This document shows positions 46,796 to 48,311 of a DNA stretch of 48,311 bases, piece by piece. The translations under genes and the position numbers were made by a program. Under the pieces are notes generated by a model. It had not been told where the DNA came from. It searched no databases and worked only from the letters and a program-made list of their open reading frames with translations. The stretch's first letter is position 1. Each line of letters starts with the position of its first letter. The stretch is from contig CALURU010000016.1 of assembly GCA_944323255.1 (NCBI GenBank), positions 1-48,311 of the forward strand, given 5' to 3'. Origin of the DNA: Candidatus Gastranaerophilales bacterium. Lineage in GTDB: Bacteria; Cyanobacteriota; Vampirovibrionia; Gastranaerophilales; Gastranaerophilaceae.

Positions 46796-47191
46796 ATGAA
46801 AGCAGCAGAGTATTTTAACAACGGTTATTCCTGTTCCGAAAGTGTAGTAAGAGCAGCAATTGAAAAAGGTATTATACCGGAAGAACTGCTTCCCGTAGCA
46901 ACTGCATTCTCCGGCGGAATGGGCTCCGGATGCCTGTGCGGAGCAATTGCAGCTTCACAAATAATTATCGGCTGGCTTTATGGTAGAGAAAATCAATCCG
47001 GTAACGAAGTTAAAGCAAGAGCTCTTGCAAAACAGTTTATTGAAGAGTTTAAAAAGAGCCACAAAGCTACCTGCTGTAGGGTCTTGACCGCAGGTATGGA
47101 TATGGCTTCGCCTGAAAGAAAAGCACACTGCACAAATATGGTAAATGACTGTGCAAGAATTTTGGATGAGATGATTAAGGTTAAGGTTTAA
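46796..47191 (+). CDS. C_GCAxxG_C_C family redox/metal protein
   Basis: A 131-residue member of the C_GCAxxG_C_C family (TIGR01909-type naming). It has a Cys in YSCSESVVRA (C13), GMGSGCLCGAIAASQIIIG with the GCxCGA block, ATCCRVL, and HCTNMVNDCARI. The cysteines suggest metal or thiol chemistry in the cytosol, but the activity is unknown. Its final base overlaps the ATG of the formyltransferase, so the two are co-translated. A hairpin covers its ribosome site. Confidence 0.9.
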   Translation: MKAAEYFNNGYSCSESVVRAAIEKGIIPEELLPVATAFSGGMGSGCLCGAIAASQIIIGWLYGRENQSGNEVKARALAKQFIEEFKKSHKATCCRVLTAGMDMASPERKAHCTNMVNDCARILDEMIKVKV

Positions 47192-48132
47192 TGTTTAACA
47201 GAACTCTGTTCAAAAAAAGAATACTTTTTGTCGGAATTCCTGATATGGCATATATCGGGCTCGACGGACTTTTGATGGCGGGAGTTAATATCGTTGGAGT
47301 TCTCGGGCCGAAAAAAGAACACAACATGTATTATGATTTCAAGAGTTTTGTTCAATCAAGAAGATTAAATTACATTGATTATGATGAACTTGACGAACCG
47401 CAATTGATTGAAACAGTGAGAAATTTAAACATTGATGCTGCGGTTGTGTGTTCTTTCAATTATAAAATCCCGAAAATCCTTCTGGAATCCGTAAGAGATG
47501 GGTTTTTGAACGTTCATCCATCCATGCTTCCTAAATATCGGGGCGGAAATCCTTATTCAAGGGTTATTATGAACGGGGAAACCGAAACCGGCGTTACCAT
47601 TCACTTTATGGATGAAAGTTTTGATACTGGCGATATCATTGCCCAAAAACCTTATCATATACATTCAAAAGCTACAATGGGAACGATTTTTAACGAATTA
47701 AATGTTCTCGGTATTGAGCTTTTGCTTCAGGTTTTAAGAGCGTACGAAAACCAGCCGCTACCAAGAATTAAACAACCTGTTGGCGATTTCATCTCTGGCA
47801 GGGGCTTGAGCGAAAAAGAAGTTTTTATCAATTACAACAAAACTGCGGAAGAAATTGAGAGATTCGTGCGCGCTCTGAATCCCTTTATTCTTGCAAGTAC
47901 AACTTTCAGAGGCAACATGATGAAAATTATGAAGGTAGAAGTGGCTTCTGATGCGTTTTGCGTGCCGCATCCTGCCGGTACGGTTGCTAAAATTGAAGAT
48001 GATAAATTCTTTATCGCAACTTCTAAAGGGCTTGTATCTCCTACAGTTATGCAGTTTGGAAGTTTCTTCATGGGAGACAGCAAAGATTTCTTGAGAATTG
48101 TTAATCCGAAAATCGGCGAAGAATTCCGGTAA
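47191..48132 (+). CDS. formyltransferase-family protein (Fmt/ArnA-like)
   Basis: A 313-residue protein with an N-terminal formyltransferase fold. FLNVHPSMLPKYRGGNPYSR contains the catalytic Asn and His, and MDESFDTGDIIAQK holds the conserved Asp. The C-terminal domain (about 205-313) resembles the Fmt/ArnA beta-barrel. Both catalytic motifs are intact, so it should use 10-formyl-tetrahydrofolate. The substrate could be a sugar amine or another amine. It is not a clear Fmt: the SLLPKYRG-type motif differs in detail and the context is not peptide deformylase. Confidence 0.85.
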   Translation: MFNRTLFKKRILFVGIPDMAYIGLDGLLMAGVNIVGVLGPKKEHNMYYDFKSFVQSRRLNYIDYDELDEPQLIETVRNLNIDAAVVCSFNYKIPKILLESVRDGFLNVHPSMLPKYRGGNPYSRVIMNGETETGVTIHFMDESFDTGDIIAQKPYHIHSKATMGTIFNELNVLGIELLLQVLRAYENQPLPRIKQPVGDFISGRGLSEKEVFINYNKTAEEIERFVRALNPFILASTTFRGNMMKIMKVEVASDAFCVPHPAGTVAKIEDDKFFIATSKGLVSPTVMQFGSFFMGDSKDFLRIVNPKIGEEFR

Positions 48133-48311
48133 CTTTTTCTTTACTAAAAAGAAAAAGTTACCAAAAAGAAAAGATCATTTGGACGGGAAACAAAAACAAC
48201 CTACAAGTGTAATTTTACCCTCCCCGTTTCCCTTAAAATAAATCTACAAGCTGGAAGTTGCATTAAGCTAACTAGTCGGATGGCAATAGCGAAATTACGA
48301 GTTTGTACCAC
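48130..48311. repeat. hairpin terminator and repeat sequence at the window end
   Basis: GTAACTTTTTCTTT-ACTAA-AAAGAAAAAGTTAC follows the formyltransferase stop and probably terminates the operon. The 27 bases 48131-48157 recur inverted at 5557-5583. The last 140 bases show no convincing ORF. Confidence 0.7.

Overview
The window is AT-rich bacterial chromosome. Several large or accessory genes start with short Asn/Gln-rich leaders ending in an 'FKG' or 'FSG' motif (for example the 679-residue protein at 44527-46566). This, with an LPS-type transport and efflux complement, a flagellar FliD gene and repetitive 'TGTCATCCTGAAC...' intergenic elements, points to a gut member of the Gastranaerophilales (non-photosynthetic Vampirovibrionia/Melainabacteria, Cyanobacteriota). 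That assignment is an inference from protein style, not from a database search.

Layout. 1-2870 is an accessory patch: palindromic repeats, a GIY-YIG protein, two small related acidic proteins, a membrane-anchored protein, a tRNA-Val and scrambled tRNA fragments. 2875-5302 holds leucyl aminopeptidase, a 25-residue toxin-like hydrophobic peptide and two divergent HTH regulators around a shared operator. 5681-12853 holds recG, a small unknown gene, fliD and an unusually long phosphohexomutase. 12937-14573 holds a GtrA protein, a tRNA-Met preceded by two tandem 132-bp units, and an HxlR-regulator operon. 14763-17145 is a polysaccharide pyruvyl transferase/FrhB-like pair. 17183-17679 carries an inverted, about 96% identical copy of the 699-975 segment. 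18102-19554 holds a WG-repeat protein and an alkyladenine glycosylase.

19574-25874 (minus strand) is a tightly overlapped cassette: acyltransferase, two ACPs, a COG4648 membrane protein, an acyl-AMP ligase fused to a hot-dog dehydratase, a thioesterase, a LolA-like protein and an MMPL-type exporter. The order matches part of aryl-polyene clusters, but no ketosynthase, ketoreductase or ammonia-lyase is present. A second toxin-like small peptide lies inside it.

25936-39758 is mostly housekeeping: two paralogous coiled-coil family proteins, rpe, an oligopeptide ABC ATPase, a degenerate metallophosphoesterase, lineage-type hypothetical proteins, a TolC/HlyD-type efflux pair, DAHP synthase, and an operon of UPF0210, an unknown gene, an HxlR regulator and deoB. 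39951-44439 holds a ferredoxin, an EF-hand mini-protein, a two-domain glycosyltransferase, an orphan sugar ABC permease and a GT4 glycosyltransferase. 44527-48132 holds the 679-residue protein, a cysteine-rich C_GCAxxG protein under a perfect 17-bp hairpin, and a formyltransferase.

Two themes stand out. Many monocistronic or first genes have a -10 hexamer 5-7 nt before the ATG and no Shine-Dalgarno, suggesting leaderless transcripts. Both tRNA genes are preceded by units that repeat the tRNA leader plus the first 11-18 nt of the tRNA at exactly 132 nt, although the tRNAs are unrelated and 11 kb apart.
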